Part shown: one piece after another, positions 18,571 to 28,336 of the stretch
Layout of the letters: each line of letters starts with the position of its first letter
How positions within the stretch are numbered: the first letter of the stretch is position 1
NCBI GenBank assembly: GCA_902495075.1
Contig: CABUVO010000024.1
Coordinates: 3,741 to 67,740, forward strand
Source: an uncultured Porphyromonadaceae bacterium
GTDB lineage: Bacteria; Bacteroidota; Bacteroidia; Bacteroidales; Muribaculaceae
Direction of reading: 5' to 3'
Length of the DNA: 64,000 nt
Position numbers and translations under genes: made by a program
The notes under the pieces: generated by a model
The model's input: only the letters and a program-made list of their open reading frames with translations
Told to the model about the DNA's origin: nothing
Databases searched by the model: none

Positions 18571-20952
18571 TTAATTTCCGAAATATATTCTCACTTTGCC
18601 GTAAAACCCGCGTCCCGCCTTCTGCAAGCTGAAATTGTCGTAAAGTTTGGCATTCGTCAGGTTCCTGCATTCGAATGAGAAATTATATCTCCCTTTCGCG
18701 ATTCCATATGAAATCGTAACATTATGTGCCAGCTGGTTAGGCACCATATATTCATTGTTGTTTGAGCCGATATTGGCTGAATAGTAACAAAAGCTATGAG
18801 TGTACTGATTATCATATGTAACAGTCAGTACATTCCCCTTACGACCCAATCCATGCCAATAAAAATTGAAATCAGAATCGGCAAACATCCATGGCAAGTT
18901 AGGCATACGTTCGCGGTATGTCAGATTGGGTGCGGTGCTTCCCTGCGCGGTGCGCACATTGTCACGAACGTTCATCAACGAGAAATTTCCGCCCAAACTG
19001 AACCAATGTGAAAACCCATAACGTGCGGAGACATTGAATCCTTTAGTGTCAACCTTACCATAGTTCACATAAGTCGCCGCCGATTTTCCACCACTCAACG
19101 CAAGAATATTACGCTGTATATAATCTTTTGTATCACGATAAATAAATCCCGCCTCAACATAAATCTGATTAACTCCAAATGAATTGTTATAACTGAGATT
19201 CAGATTCACGTTGTGGCTTGCTTCCGGTCTGAGCGATATATCTCCCATTTCAAGGTCTTCATCACCAAACATCTCTTCGATTGTTGGCAAACGGTATGCC
19301 TTCTCATATGACGCCTTGAACTGAAAACCGAGCGGCATAAACCATGTTCCGGCGGCTCCATACCCGAAATAATCGATTGATCGGGAAGTGAGCGTATAGG
19401 TATCCTGTGCTGAAGATGTCGCCATCGGACCGGAAACATACTGGTGATATTGCTTACCGAATACCGAAAAATTTAATTTTGAATTAGGTGTATACCGATA
19501 TGAAACACCTAATATGTTTTTGCTCGTCACCTTATGAAACTCGTCGATGGCATGAGGTGTGACGGAATAATCTTCATTCGTTCTTCTAAAAGAATTAAAC
19601 ACATCATTGACAGTGAACACATGCTTATCTCCCAAACGATAATTTGCAGTTGCCACAGCCGACCAATTATGGTTTATGGCATTTGCATATTGATATGACT
19701 GTTCACCGGGAGCATTCAGTTTTGAAGTCTCCCCTCTCCAGTTATATTTCATGGATGCTGTATCGACATTCATGGTGTTGCTTCGGTTATAATTTGCACT
19801 CAGCGACAAATCAAGACCATGTGTAAAAAGATTCCTTTTCCCATATTCTATAGAGGGCATCAACGTGTGTCCATGTCGATGTTTCTGTCCGTAGACTATC
19901 TCCTGACGCACCCCGGTCTGTATCTCTTTATACATATGAGAATAGTGAAACCCGAAAAGAAGACGATCAGCCCAAGATTTGTTTACAAATCCGAGTTTAG
20001 CTATTACCGCTTCATTATGATACGTGTCATTGAAACGTTTCACATGTTCCGGACGACTGCGATCAATAGCTCCGGTTTTGAAATCTTCAACCGGAGAATC
20101 AACATAATAATTATTATCCGAATAATTCTGGAAAGCATTAACCTCATACTTGAAGCCATTTGCCAAAGTCTGTCCGAAATTCACATATGATTTATGGGTA
20201 TTGAACGAGCCATAAGAATATGAGGCATCAAGAAACCAACGCCGTTTACGACGAGGAGTGACAATATTTATCACTCCACCTATTGCATCAGCTCCGAAAC
20301 CAACCGGCACAACTCCACGGTAGACCTCTATTCTGTCAGCGAAATTCACCGGAATGTTGTTTAATCCGAAAGAGCTGCCCACTCCCTCCTGGGGGACACC
20401 GTCAATGAACACCTTGACATGCTTGCCACTGAATCCATCCATCGAAACAGACATATCAGATCCGACTCCACCACTCTCACGTATTTTCATACCGGGAGCT
20501 TTAGATAACGCCTCACTTAGAGTTTTGGAGGTATTCATCAGTTCCTGAGTGTTTACGGCAGTGGCATTGAACGCGGAGTTCTTAACCTTGCTCAACTGGT
20601 TTCCGACAACAATAACATCGGCGAGCTGCCCCGCCGATTTCAGTTTTATATTTATTTTAGATCTATCATTTGCCTTGACTGTGACTTTAATTTCCGCTTT
20701 CTCATATCCCACAGAAGAACAAACGAGAGTATATTGTCCTGCAGGCACTGAAAGATGATAAAGCCCTTTGTCGTTGGTGTAACATGCAAACTTTGTACCT
20801 TTGAGATATACATTAGCATAATCAATTGGCTCTCCATCTACCGACAAGACTTTTCCGGAGATCATTCCGGTTGCATCCGCGGCAAACAAACTGACAGAAA
20901 ACCATAAGCATAAGAATAGAAATAATAGCAGTTTGCTTTTAAAAAAAGACAT
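18571..20952 (-). CDS. TonB-dependent receptor (XusA-like)
   Basis: A 793-residue outer-membrane receptor. It has a signal peptide (1-24), a carboxypeptidase-regulatory-like domain (about 28-110, GKVLSVDGEPIDYANVYLKG), a plug with VKVFIDGVPQEGV and VYRGVVPVGFGADAIGGVIN (about 110-230), then a 22-strand-type barrel ending in VRIYFGN. The plug motifs are those of classical siderophore/heme/vitamin receptors rather than SusC proteins. It is the first gene of a three-gene operon with a DUF4374 lipoprotein and a PepSY membrane protein, the xusABC layout. Uptake of an iron chelate is therefore the best guess. A TAnnTTTG element lies 36 bases upstream. I see no convincing Fur operator. Confidence 0.88.
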   Translation of the reverse strand: MSFFKSKLLLFLFLCLWFSVSLFAADATGMISGKVLSVDGEPIDYANVYLKGTKFACYTNDKGLYHLSVPAGQYTLVCSSVGYEKAEIKVTVKANDRSKINIKLKSAGQLADVIVVGNQLSKVKNSAFNATAVNTQELMNTSKTLSEALSKAPGMKIRESGGVGSDMSVSMDGFSGKHVKVFIDGVPQEGVGSSFGLNNIPVNFADRIEVYRGVVPVGFGADAIGGVINIVTPRRKRRWFLDASYSYGSFNTHKSYVNFGQTLANGFKYEVNAFQNYSDNNYYVDSPVEDFKTGAIDRSRPEHVKRFNDTYHNEAVIAKLGFVNKSWADRLLFGFHYSHMYKEIQTGVRQEIVYGQKHRHGHTLMPSIEYGKRNLFTHGLDLSLSANYNRSNTMNVDTASMKYNWRGETSKLNAPGEQSYQYANAINHNWSAVATANYRLGDKHVFTVNDVFNSFRRTNEDYSVTPHAIDEFHKVTSKNILGVSYRYTPNSKLNFSVFGKQYHQYVSGPMATSSAQDTYTLTSRSIDYFGYGAAGTWFMPLGFQFKASYEKAYRLPTIEEMFGDEDLEMGDISLRPEASHNVNLNLSYNNSFGVNQIYVEAGFIYRDTKDYIQRNILALSGGKSAATYVNYGKVDTKGFNVSARYGFSHWFSLGGNFSLMNVRDNVRTAQGSTAPNLTYRERMPNLPWMFADSDFNFYWHGLGRKGNVLTVTYDNQYTHSFCYYSANIGSNNNEYMVPNQLAHNVTISYGIAKGRYNFSFECRNLTNAKLYDNFSLQKAGRGFYGKVRIYFGN

Positions 20953-20987
20953 ATATACAGAGTTTAAACAAATTCATCATCTAATTA

Positions 20988-20995
20988 CAAAATTA
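20988..20995 (-). promoter_or_regulatory. Putative -7 element of the xusABC-like operon
   Basis: The minus strand reads TAATTTTG, matching TAnnTTTG, 36 bases before the receptor ATG. Confidence 0.5.
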
Positions 20996-21167
20996 CATAC
21001 TTTAAGAGGCTTGTGAAATACCTACAATTAAGTATTGATTTCATATCGCCCTAACTATAAACACATTGCAAATATCTCTAATTCAAATTAAATGGTAAAA
21101 CACCTGTAGCTGGTGGTTAATGACAATCAGCTACAGGTGTCTTGCAGTATAAAATCTTTCTCCGTAG

Positions 21168-24100
21168 TTATTTTTTTCTACGTTTTGGCATTATTTTTTC
21201 ATGCAAATACTGAAAAATAACGAATAAAACCGGCACAATGAACAAGAGCGCCAACGTACCAAACAACAATCCTCCGACAGTGCCCACGCCGACTGAGATG
21301 TTACCGTTCGCGCCAACACCGGTTGCGAACATAAGTGGCAACATACCAAAAACCATAGTTGCAGACGTCATTATGATTGGTCTGAAACGTGCTTTTGCGG
21401 CAGAAACGGCTGACGCAACAAGAGTCATCCCCTCCTTGCGACGGGCACTGGCATATTCCGTAAGAAGAATAGCTGTTTTGGCAAGGAGACCGATAAGCAT
21501 TATAAGACCAATCTGCATGTATATGTTGTTTTCGAGACCCCACCATCGGGCAAATAGGAAACATCCCGCAAGACCAAACGGAACAGCGGCTATAACTGCC
21601 AAAGGAACTGTAAGGCTTTCATAGAGAGCGCAAAGAATCAAATATATAAAAGCAAGACAGATACTGAACACTAAAACAGTAGTATTGCCGGAAGATGATT
21701 CTTCGCGCGACATTCCACCGAATTCATAACCGAATCCGGAGGGAAGATATTTCGATGCAACCTCTTTTATGGCAGCAATTGCTTCTCCTGAACTATACCC
21801 CTCTCCTTGCTCACCAAATACGGAGATGGAGGGGAACAGATTAAAACGAGAAAGACTCTCGGAGCCATACACTCGCGTTAGCGTAATGAAATTATCTATC
21901 GGAGCCATATCGCCCGTTGAGGTGCGCACATAAATGTGTTTTAATGCTTCGGTGTCAAGCCGCGCATCAGGTGAGGCCTGAACCATTACGCGGTAAAGTT
22001 TGGTGAATCTATTCAGATTTGAAGAATAGCTTCCTCCTACATATCCCGCCAATGTCGAAAGCACATCGGAAGGAGAAACATTGCTCCTCAGACATTTCAC
22101 AGCATCAACCTCAACCATATATTGCGGATACTTCGTATCGAAAGTAGTATAAGCACGTGATATCTCCGGCCTGTTGTTGAGAGAATCAATAAAAGTTTTT
22201 GTCACAGACAACAGTTCGTCGACAGTTGTGCCGGATCTGTCTTGCACATACAATTCGAACCCGCTGCCAGTGCCATAACCGGAAATCATTGGAGATTGAG
22301 ATGCCCTGATCTGGGCTGAAGGAATTGAAGCGGTTCTTCGATATATTTCCTTAATCACGGCATTAATATCCTGTCCTGATCCCGTGCGTTCACTCCAGTC
22401 TTTCAGACGGATATTGAAGGAACCGGCAGAAGAAGACTGGTCATGACGTGCATTCTTTCCAGACACCCTGGAATAGATGCTGATTTCTGGAATGTCTTTT
22501 ATGGCTTTTTCAACCTCGTCCATAATCTTGTCGGTTTCCGCAAGACTCGAACCCGGTGCAACCTGTACATTAAGACTTATGGTCCCCATATCCTCCTGAG
22601 GCACAAGTCCTGTTTTGGTAGTAGACATGAGCCACCACAATCCGCCAACTGCCAATACAAACAACATCAGCACAATCCAGCGATTCTTAAAAAGAAAAAG
22701 AATACCGCTTCTGTATTGACCTACAACAGTATTCAATGACTTGTCGAATGCATAGTGGAAACGCTTGACAAAACCATTCTTACCATTCATCGACTTCGGA
22801 CGCATAAGCAATGCACTTAAAGCCGGACACAACGTCATGGCGTTTAGGAGAGAAATACCTACTGCGACAGCCATTGTAAGTCCAAACTGTTTATAGAAAG
22901 TTCCGGAGGTACCACCCATGAAACAAACCGGTATGAACACAGCCATGAATACAATCGTAGTAGTTATAAGAGCCGCCGACAAACCACCCATAGCAGAAAC
23001 AGTGGCATTATAAGGATCCTTCTCACCCTCATCGAATTTAGCCTGAACAGCTTCAACCACTACCACTGAATCATCAACCACAGTTCCTATGACAAGCACA
23101 ATGGCAAAAAGAGTAAGCATGTTAAGCGTGAATCCGACAGCATATATGAACGCAAACGTGCCGACCAGCGATACAATAATAGAAAGGGCTGGGATAAGGG
23201 TTGCCCTCGCATCGTGAAGAAACAGATACACGATAAAAACGACGAGAATCAAAGCAATTACCAATGTCTCTATTACCTTGTTAATGGAAGCGTCAAGAAA
23301 ATCTTTCGTGCTTGAGATATCCGTGAGCACCATACCCTTTGGCAGTCTATCCCTGATCTCATCAAGTGTTTTGTCAATTTCAATGATGACCTCATTGGCA
23401 TTCGAACCTGCAGTCTGTGCGATCATCGCATTGGCACCCGGGTGTCCGCTTGTCTGACTCAGCATCGCATAGTTTACAGCACCCAGCTCCACGGTTGCGA
23501 TATCTTTGAGACGCAAAACATTCCCATCAGGGAGAGCCTTTACAACCAGATTCTCATATTCTTCCGCATTCTCATATCTTCCCCTGTACTTTAAGACATA
23601 CTGGAACGTGGTTGGTGATTCCGCTCCAAGTGTGCCGGTAGGCGATTCTATGTTCTGATCGGCAAGCACCTTGTCAATATCCGCTGGCACCAGACCGTAC
23701 TGAGACATCTTTGCTGGATCGAGCCATATACGCATCGCATAATCCGCACTGAAGATATTCACCTCCCCCACTCCGGCTATTCGTGAAATCTGGGGCTCGA
23801 TGTTTATCTTCATGTAATTCGTCAGAAAATTGGAATCGAATGTATCGTCTGGGCTATAAAGAGTAATGGATTTCAATGTGCTGTTTTGGCGTTTTCTAAC
23901 AGTCACACCACTCTTTGTAACCTCTGCGGGCAGCAAACCTTGAGCAGAAGCAACCCTGTTCTGAACATTCACAACCGCCATATCGGCATCCGTTCCCTGC
24001 TTGAAATAGATTGTTATCGTAGCAGTGCCGGTATTTGTAGCCGTAGACGTCATGTACATCATGTCTTCAACTCCATTCAACGACTCTTCCAGTGGAACAA

Positions 24101-24287
24101 TAACACTTTTCAACACCGTCTCTGCATTTGCTCCTGTATAAGTAGCAGAAACACGTACAGTAGGAGGTGCAATATTCGGAAACTGCTCAATTGGAAGCTG
24201 AGCAAGACCAATTGCTCCTACAATGACTATCAGAACCGAAATGACACCAGCCAATATCGGACGGTCAATAAAAGTCTTTACATTCAT
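21168..24287 (-). CDS. RND efflux pump permease (AcrB/HAE1 family)
   Basis: A 1039-residue inner-membrane pump of the usual AcrB length. It has the N-terminal motif FIDRPILAGVISVLIVIVGA and two large periplasmic porter domains. A membrane helix carries the paired proton-relay Asp in VIGTVVDDSVVVVEA, and the second half holds its counterpart GLLAKTAILLTEYA. The family exports drugs, detergents or lipophilic compounds together with a periplasmic adaptor and an outer-membrane channel. Neither partner is adjacent, so the pump must borrow them from elsewhere, or the operon is split. A LytS-type sensor kinase starts on the opposite strand 159 bases away. Confidence 0.95.
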   Translation of the reverse strand: MNVKTFIDRPILAGVISVLIVIVGAIGLAQLPIEQFPNIAPPTVRVSATYTGANAETVLKSVIVPLEESLNGVEDMMYMTSTATNTGTATITIYFKQGTDADMAVVNVQNRVASAQGLLPAEVTKSGVTVRKRQNSTLKSITLYSPDDTFDSNFLTNYMKINIEPQISRIAGVGEVNIFSADYAMRIWLDPAKMSQYGLVPADIDKVLADQNIESPTGTLGAESPTTFQYVLKYRGRYENAEEYENLVVKALPDGNVLRLKDIATVELGAVNYAMLSQTSGHPGANAMIAQTAGSNANEVIIEIDKTLDEIRDRLPKGMVLTDISSTKDFLDASINKVIETLVIALILVVFIVYLFLHDARATLIPALSIIVSLVGTFAFIYAVGFTLNMLTLFAIVLVIGTVVDDSVVVVEAVQAKFDEGEKDPYNATVSAMGGLSAALITTTIVFMAVFIPVCFMGGTSGTFYKQFGLTMAVAVGISLLNAMTLCPALSALLMRPKSMNGKNGFVKRFHYAFDKSLNTVVGQYRSGILFLFKNRWIVLMLFVLAVGGLWWLMSTTKTGLVPQEDMGTISLNVQVAPGSSLAETDKIMDEVEKAIKDIPEISIYSRVSGKNARHDQSSSAGSFNIRLKDWSERTGSGQDINAVIKEIYRRTASIPSAQIRASQSPMISGYGTGSGFELYVQDRSGTTVDELLSVTKTFIDSLNNRPEISRAYTTFDTKYPQYMVEVDAVKCLRSNVSPSDVLSTLAGYVGGSYSSNLNRFTKLYRVMVQASPDARLDTEALKHIYVRTSTGDMAPIDNFITLTRVYGSESLSRFNLFPSISVFGEQGEGYSSGEAIAAIKEVASKYLPSGFGYEFGGMSREESSSGNTTVLVFSICLAFIYLILCALYESLTVPLAVIAAVPFGLAGCFLFARWWGLENNIYMQIGLIMLIGLLAKTAILLTEYASARRKEGMTLVASAVSAAKARFRPIIMTSATMVFGMLPLMFATGVGANGNISVGVGTVGGLLFGTLALLFIVPVLFVIFQYLHEKIMPKRRKK

Positions 24288-24423
24288 TTTTTCATCATTT
24301 TTGAATGCAAAATAAGTAATTAAACTTTATCGCTTCTTTTATGTCTCATTTATAAATGACAAATAACATAAATATAGTGGCTAACAGATTCCTTTATACC
24401 GCCCTACTTAATAATAAATTGCT

Positions 24424-24431
24424 TAACTTTG
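24424..24431 (+). promoter_or_regulatory. Putative -7 element for the LytS/LytTR operon
   Basis: TAACTTTG matches TAnnTTTG, 16 bases before the ATG at 24447. It overlaps the TTG codon at 24429, which argues against that codon being the start. Confidence 0.6.
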
Positions 24432-24446
24432 CATAAGAATGCACAT

Positions 24447-25466
24447 ATGAAAAATGTCTCAAAATATATAGACCTCGCTTTTTGCCTGATCGTTCTGCCT
24501 GTCATGGCGATGATCTTTCCGGTAGAAAGATGGTTTCATAATTTTCCTTGGTATGTCGTATCTGTTGGGAGTTGGTTATACGCTATATACATAATTAACC
24601 GACTCTTCACAGTCCCATTTCTATTCAAATCAAAAAAACACCAGATTGCCGGCGTGCTAATCATAATCCTCTCTCTTGTCATGACCGCATTCCTCTCATC
24701 GATAACTCTCTACACACCTAAACTTAATATTCATGATTTCGGAATCAATCGCATGTTTCCATACATCCAGCAATATCAGCAAGCCGTTTGGTCGCTCTTC
24801 ATGATTGTAGAAGCCTTCAGTTTTGCAATTGGACTTCTCACCCAGACAAACATCCAGCGTCAACGGAGAAGAGCTGTAGAAGCGGAAAGAGACAAGGCGG
24901 AGATTGAATTATACAAGGCGCAGATCAAACCGCATTTCATGTTCAATACCCTTAATTCTCTGTATGGATTGTTCCTTATCCATAGCGACAAGGCTCTGGA
25001 GTCTTTGGAGAAATTCATCTCCATGATGCGGTATATGCACACCACCTCAACCAAAGATATGGTTCCTGTGATAGAAGAAGTTGACTATATTAGGCAATAT
25101 GTCGCACTTCAGTCTCTTCGACTTAATGATAAGACCCATGTCAAGCTTGAAATCGAAATTGAAAACAATGATCTCAAATTGCCTCCGATGCTGCTTGTAA
25201 CATTTGTTGAGAACTGTTTCAAGCACGGAGTGTCTCCTGTGGAGAATAGTGACATCATAATTACCATGCGAGAGAAAGACGGCATCCTTGAATTCACAAC
25301 TTCCAACCGTATCTTTCCGGCAAAAAGAATCGGAGAACATCTCGGAATCGAGAATTGCCGAAGAAGGCTTGATCTTGTTTTCCCTCATCGCCATAACATA
25401 GAAATAACCAACGACAGTCAGACTTTCAAAGTTCGACTTGATATAAATCTAATCAAAAAACCATAA
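24447..25466 (+). CDS. LytS/YehU-type sensor histidine kinase
   Basis: A 339-residue kinase with about four N-terminal membrane helices (within residues 10-140), a charged coiled-coil linker and a His_kinase domain. The phosphoacceptor block is KPHFMFNTLNSLYG. The ATP-binding part has PPMLLVTFVENCFKHG and a compact G-box IGEHLGIENCRRRL. The reading frame opens earlier at a TTG (24429), but the promoter element overlaps that codon, so I take the ATG at 24447. The LytTR regulator follows 4 bases after the stop. The pair probably senses an envelope signal, and the divergent RND pump is a plausible target; this is inference. Confidence 0.92.
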   Translation: MKNVSKYIDLAFCLIVLPVMAMIFPVERWFHNFPWYVVSVGSWLYAIYIINRLFTVPFLFKSKKHQIAGVLIIILSLVMTAFLSSITLYTPKLNIHDFGINRMFPYIQQYQQAVWSLFMIVEAFSFAIGLLTQTNIQRQRRRAVEAERDKAEIELYKAQIKPHFMFNTLNSLYGLFLIHSDKALESLEKFISMMRYMHTTSTKDMVPVIEEVDYIRQYVALQSLRLNDKTHVKLEIEIENNDLKLPPMLLVTFVENCFKHGVSPVENSDIIITMREKDGILEFTTSNRIFPAKRIGEHLGIENCRRRLDLVFPHRHNIEITNDSQTFKVRLDINLIKKP

Positions 25467-25470
25467 ACAG

Positions 25471-26181
25471 ATGATTAAATGCATTGCAATTGATGACGAA
25501 CCGATCGCACTCAGCATAATCCGTGAGCATTGCAAAAGATTCGGAGACCTGGATCTCGAATGCTTCACATCTCCGATAGAAGGAATGGAAAGAATAAATT
25601 CCGTCAAACCTGACATCGTCTTCCTTGACATAGAAATGAATTCTCATAATGGAGTTGAATTGGCTCAACAATTGCCTCCCGGCTGCTGCCTGATATTCAC
25701 GACAGCTTATGCTCAATATGCCTTGGAAGGTTTCAACCTTGATGCGGTGGATTTTCTTCATAAACCTATTTTCTATCCACGTTTCGAAAAAGCAATAAAG
25801 AAAGCATTGAAATGGATTGATCACAATGCAGCAACGGGGAGTGGACGATCAACGCTCACGCTAAAAGTGGAACACAAGAATGTCGTGATCGATATTGATG
25901 ACATCAACTATATAGAGGCGATGGACAATTATGTGAAAGTATTCCGTAAAACCCAGCCAATGGTGCTATCACAAATCACAATGAAAGAAATGGAGGCAAT
26001 GTTACCGTCCGAAAGGTTCTCGCGGCTTCATCGTTCGTTTATTGTGAATCTTGATGCTATTGATAAATTTTCAAACAGACAAGTCTTCATCCGAAACATG
26101 GACCGACCAATTCCGGTTGGCAGAAAATATACAGAATCATTCAGAAATTTATATAACATATTCAAATCAAAGAAACAATGA
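25471..26181 (+). CDS. LytTR-family response regulator
   Basis: A 236-residue regulator with a receiver domain (1-115: IDDEP, phosphoacceptor Asp53 in IVFLDIEMN, FTTAY, Lys in VDFLHKPIF). A LytTR DNA-binding domain follows (about 135-233: NYIEAMDNYVKVF, RFSRLHRSFIVNLDAID, IPVGRKYTESF). It is the partner of the LytS-type kinase. Its stop codon overlaps the start of the next gene (ATGA at 26178-26181), so the PepSY-like protein is translationally coupled. Confidence 0.94.
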   Translation: MIKCIAIDDEPIALSIIREHCKRFGDLDLECFTSPIEGMERINSVKPDIVFLDIEMNSHNGVELAQQLPPGCCLIFTTAYAQYALEGFNLDAVDFLHKPIFYPRFEKAIKKALKWIDHNAATGSGRSTLTLKVEHKNVVIDIDDINYIEAMDNYVKVFRKTQPMVLSQITMKEMEAMLPSERFSRLHRSFIVNLDAIDKFSNRQVFIRNMDRPIPVGRKYTESFRNLYNIFKSKKQ

Positions 26182-26639
26182 AAAGATTATCTATGGTTTT
26201 GCTGGCAGTCATCATGGCTGCAGCCACAGGTGTGATCTATGCAGGAACACCAATCACACAATCCCAGTTACCCAAAGCTGCCCAAACATTTCTTGCCAAG
26301 CATTTCCCCGGTGACAAAGTAAGAAAAGCTGAAAAAGAACAGGGACGCAGAGGAATGGAATATGAAGTGGACATGACAAGCGGTGCAGAAATTGATTTCC
26401 GCGACAATGGTGATTGGAAAGATGTAAAAGCTGCCAAGGGGAAGGCTGTGCCTGCCGCCATCATACCATCTGCCATTGCAAAATATGTTGCAAAAAATTT
26501 TGCAGGACAATCAATAGTCGAGATTTCACGTAAGCGCGGAGGATACGAGGTTGAGCTCTCCAATGGAACGGAACTTAAACTCACAGAGGATGCAAAACCT
26601 ATGCCTGCTCGTCAAGGTGGCGGTCATCGTCCTCGCTGA
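26178..26639 (+). CDS. Secreted PepSY-like (DUF2874-type) protein
   Basis: A 153-residue protein with a signal peptide (about 1-22, ending YAG) and two PepSY-like repeats (about 28-85 and 90-140). Each repeat has an alternating pattern such as FLAKHFPGDKVRKAEKEQ...YEVDMTSGAEIDF and YVAKNFAGQSIVEISRKRG...YEVELSNGTELKL. Such periplasmic proteins are common beside two-component systems in Bacteroidetes; their role is not well defined. A 4-base overlap with the response regulator gene places it in that operon, so it may modulate the sensor or be part of its envelope response. It is followed by a strong terminator. Confidence 0.85.
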   Translation: MKRLSMVLLAVIMAAATGVIYAGTPITQSQLPKAAQTFLAKHFPGDKVRKAEKEQGRRGMEYEVDMTSGAEIDFRDNGDWKDVKAAKGKAVPAAIIPSAIAKYVAKNFAGQSIVEISRKRGGYEVELSNGTELKLTEDAKPMPARQGGGHRPR

Positions 26640-26653
26640 TGATTCCAGACCTT

Positions 26654-26700
26654 ATAATGCAAAACGCCTCACGAAAAAATCGCGAGGCGTTTTGCATTAT
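26654..26700. terminator. Bidirectional terminator
   Basis: A 17-base-pair perfect stem (ATAATGCAAAACGCCTC with its complement) around a 13-base loop lies between two convergent genes and can serve both. Confidence 0.88.
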
Positions 26701-26715
26701 AAAAATAGATTCGGA

Positions 26716-28335
26716 TTAGTCCTGGGATCCAGCCATTCCAACTCTCTCTTCTGAACGTACAAGTTTTCTCAGAATACGCCTTATGGTCTTCCATTTCGGG
26801 AAAATAGCCCATGGTCTTACCGGACTGTAACTTACAAGAATCAAGACCAAGGACACAATCCCGACAATCAGAAGCCAGCCATAGATTTCTTTCATGGATA
26901 CAATCAGTGCCTGCATTTGAACGAGTCCGAAAAGCTGCCCGAGGGGAGCATGAACAATATCCGGATTCATGTCGGTTATGGATGAACTAAGAAAAGCCGC
27001 ATTTTTTGCCATAGTGTGTCGGAGAAATTCCCCTATTACAGCCGGTCCGAATGTAGCGCCCATCACAGCTCCCGTGAATCCGTTTAGTGTCAAAGCCTGG
27101 GGAAATACCTGAAACGGTAGACCACTCTGCACTATAGAGGTCAGATAAACAATCGAAATAATGACTGAAGCCGCTCCCCTGAAAAACAAAGGTATGAAAA
27201 GCATCTCTTTCTCCACTCCATAATCAATGAGGAAATAGAAATAAGCGAGATATATAATTGCAAGAGCAAATCCGATTGCTGTCATGGTTTTATATCTCCA
27301 TTTTCTCAACGCGAACGTAAAATATGTGAAACCACAGCCCGCCACAATTCCGATGAAAACATACCAATTGAGATCAATAAGGTTCGTTTCATCGAATCCT
27401 AATATATTTGCGGCATAACTGTGTTCAAATACATGTTCAGTCGCCAACATTGTAAAGAACACAAGATAGATACAAGTTGCCTTTATCACATTCCGGTTCT
27501 TCATTGCCTGAAAAGATATATATGGATGATGCAGAAAAGAAGCACGCCATAAATTGATTAAAAGACAAATCAGACCTAAAGCCGCAGCCTGACATATTTC
27601 AGATGATTCCCACCAGTCGAAATAGTTTCCATAAACACATATGAACGTGAAACACATCATGAAACCCGTCCACAACACTGCTCCAATCCAGTCTATTCCG
27701 AGAAGAGGAATGAACATCGGTGCTCTTACCGGCTTGACAAGAAAAAATACCATAAGCATCATTAATGCCAGCATGCCGATCATAATCCAGTGCATGTATT
27801 CCCATTGTGAGAAAAATGCGGTGTATATGGTTGCAATTCCACTCAATTGGATAACACTGTCAACTATGATATACACATAACAGAAAAATATCGACATATC
27901 CCTTACCGGAGTCAACCATAACTGGATCGTGGAATTACATGCAAATGTTGCCTGCATTCGAAACCATCCCGCTATAAAGCACGTAATTACAAGAACAGGC
28001 ACGGATGTGGTATATGCACATATAAGATTGGCGACAATCAAAACAATCCCACATGTCAGAAGTTGGGTTCTATTGGAGAAGCGGAACTTGATGCGGAACA
28101 TCACTGCAAAATTTATTGCCAGTCCTATCAAGGATGCATATCCTGCCATAAGGATATCCTCCTGCATCAGAGCGGTGGTACCAACCATGTCTGAAGCTGC
28201 GGCAAGATATATACCTCCCGAGAATTGCACAATAAGCACAAAGAATATAAACAGCCACGGCTTCAGACGGCGAGGGATAAAGTTAGGTACATCAGGGATA
28301 TCAAAAGGTCCCTGAGGTGCATGCCAGTCTGCCAT
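26716..28335 (-). CDS. MFS exporter, EmrB/QacA (DHA2) type
   Basis: A 539-residue inner-membrane transporter with about 14 hydrophobic helices, the DHA2 drug/proton antiporter length. A cytoplasmic N-terminus (IPDVPNFIPRRLKPW) precedes the first helix. Classical MFS motif A is poorly conserved, as often seen in Bacteroidetes EmrB homologues. It is the last gene of a tight operon with a HlyD-like adaptor and TolC-like channel. Together they should form an EmrAB-TolC-type tripartite exporter. The substrate (drug, bile salt or metabolite) cannot be told from sequence. Confidence 0.87.
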   Translation of the reverse strand: MADWHAPQGPFDIPDVPNFIPRRLKPWLFIFFVLIVQFSGGIYLAAASDMVGTTALMQEDILMAGYASLIGLAINFAVMFRIKFRFSNRTQLLTCGIVLIVANLICAYTTSVPVLVITCFIAGWFRMQATFACNSTIQLWLTPVRDMSIFFCYVYIIVDSVIQLSGIATIYTAFFSQWEYMHWIMIGMLALMMLMVFFLVKPVRAPMFIPLLGIDWIGAVLWTGFMMCFTFICVYGNYFDWWESSEICQAAALGLICLLINLWRASFLHHPYISFQAMKNRNVIKATCIYLVFFTMLATEHVFEHSYAANILGFDETNLIDLNWYVFIGIVAGCGFTYFTFALRKWRYKTMTAIGFALAIIYLAYFYFLIDYGVEKEMLFIPLFFRGAASVIISIVYLTSIVQSGLPFQVFPQALTLNGFTGAVMGATFGPAVIGEFLRHTMAKNAAFLSSSITDMNPDIVHAPLGQLFGLVQMQALIVSMKEIYGWLLIVGIVSLVLILVSYSPVRPWAIFPKWKTIRRILRKLVRSEERVGMAGSQD

Positions 28336-28336
28336 A

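Noticed and set aside
24429..24446. TTG start for the LytS-type kinase
   Set aside because: The codon overlaps the -7 promoter element, so it would not be transcribed with a usable leader.
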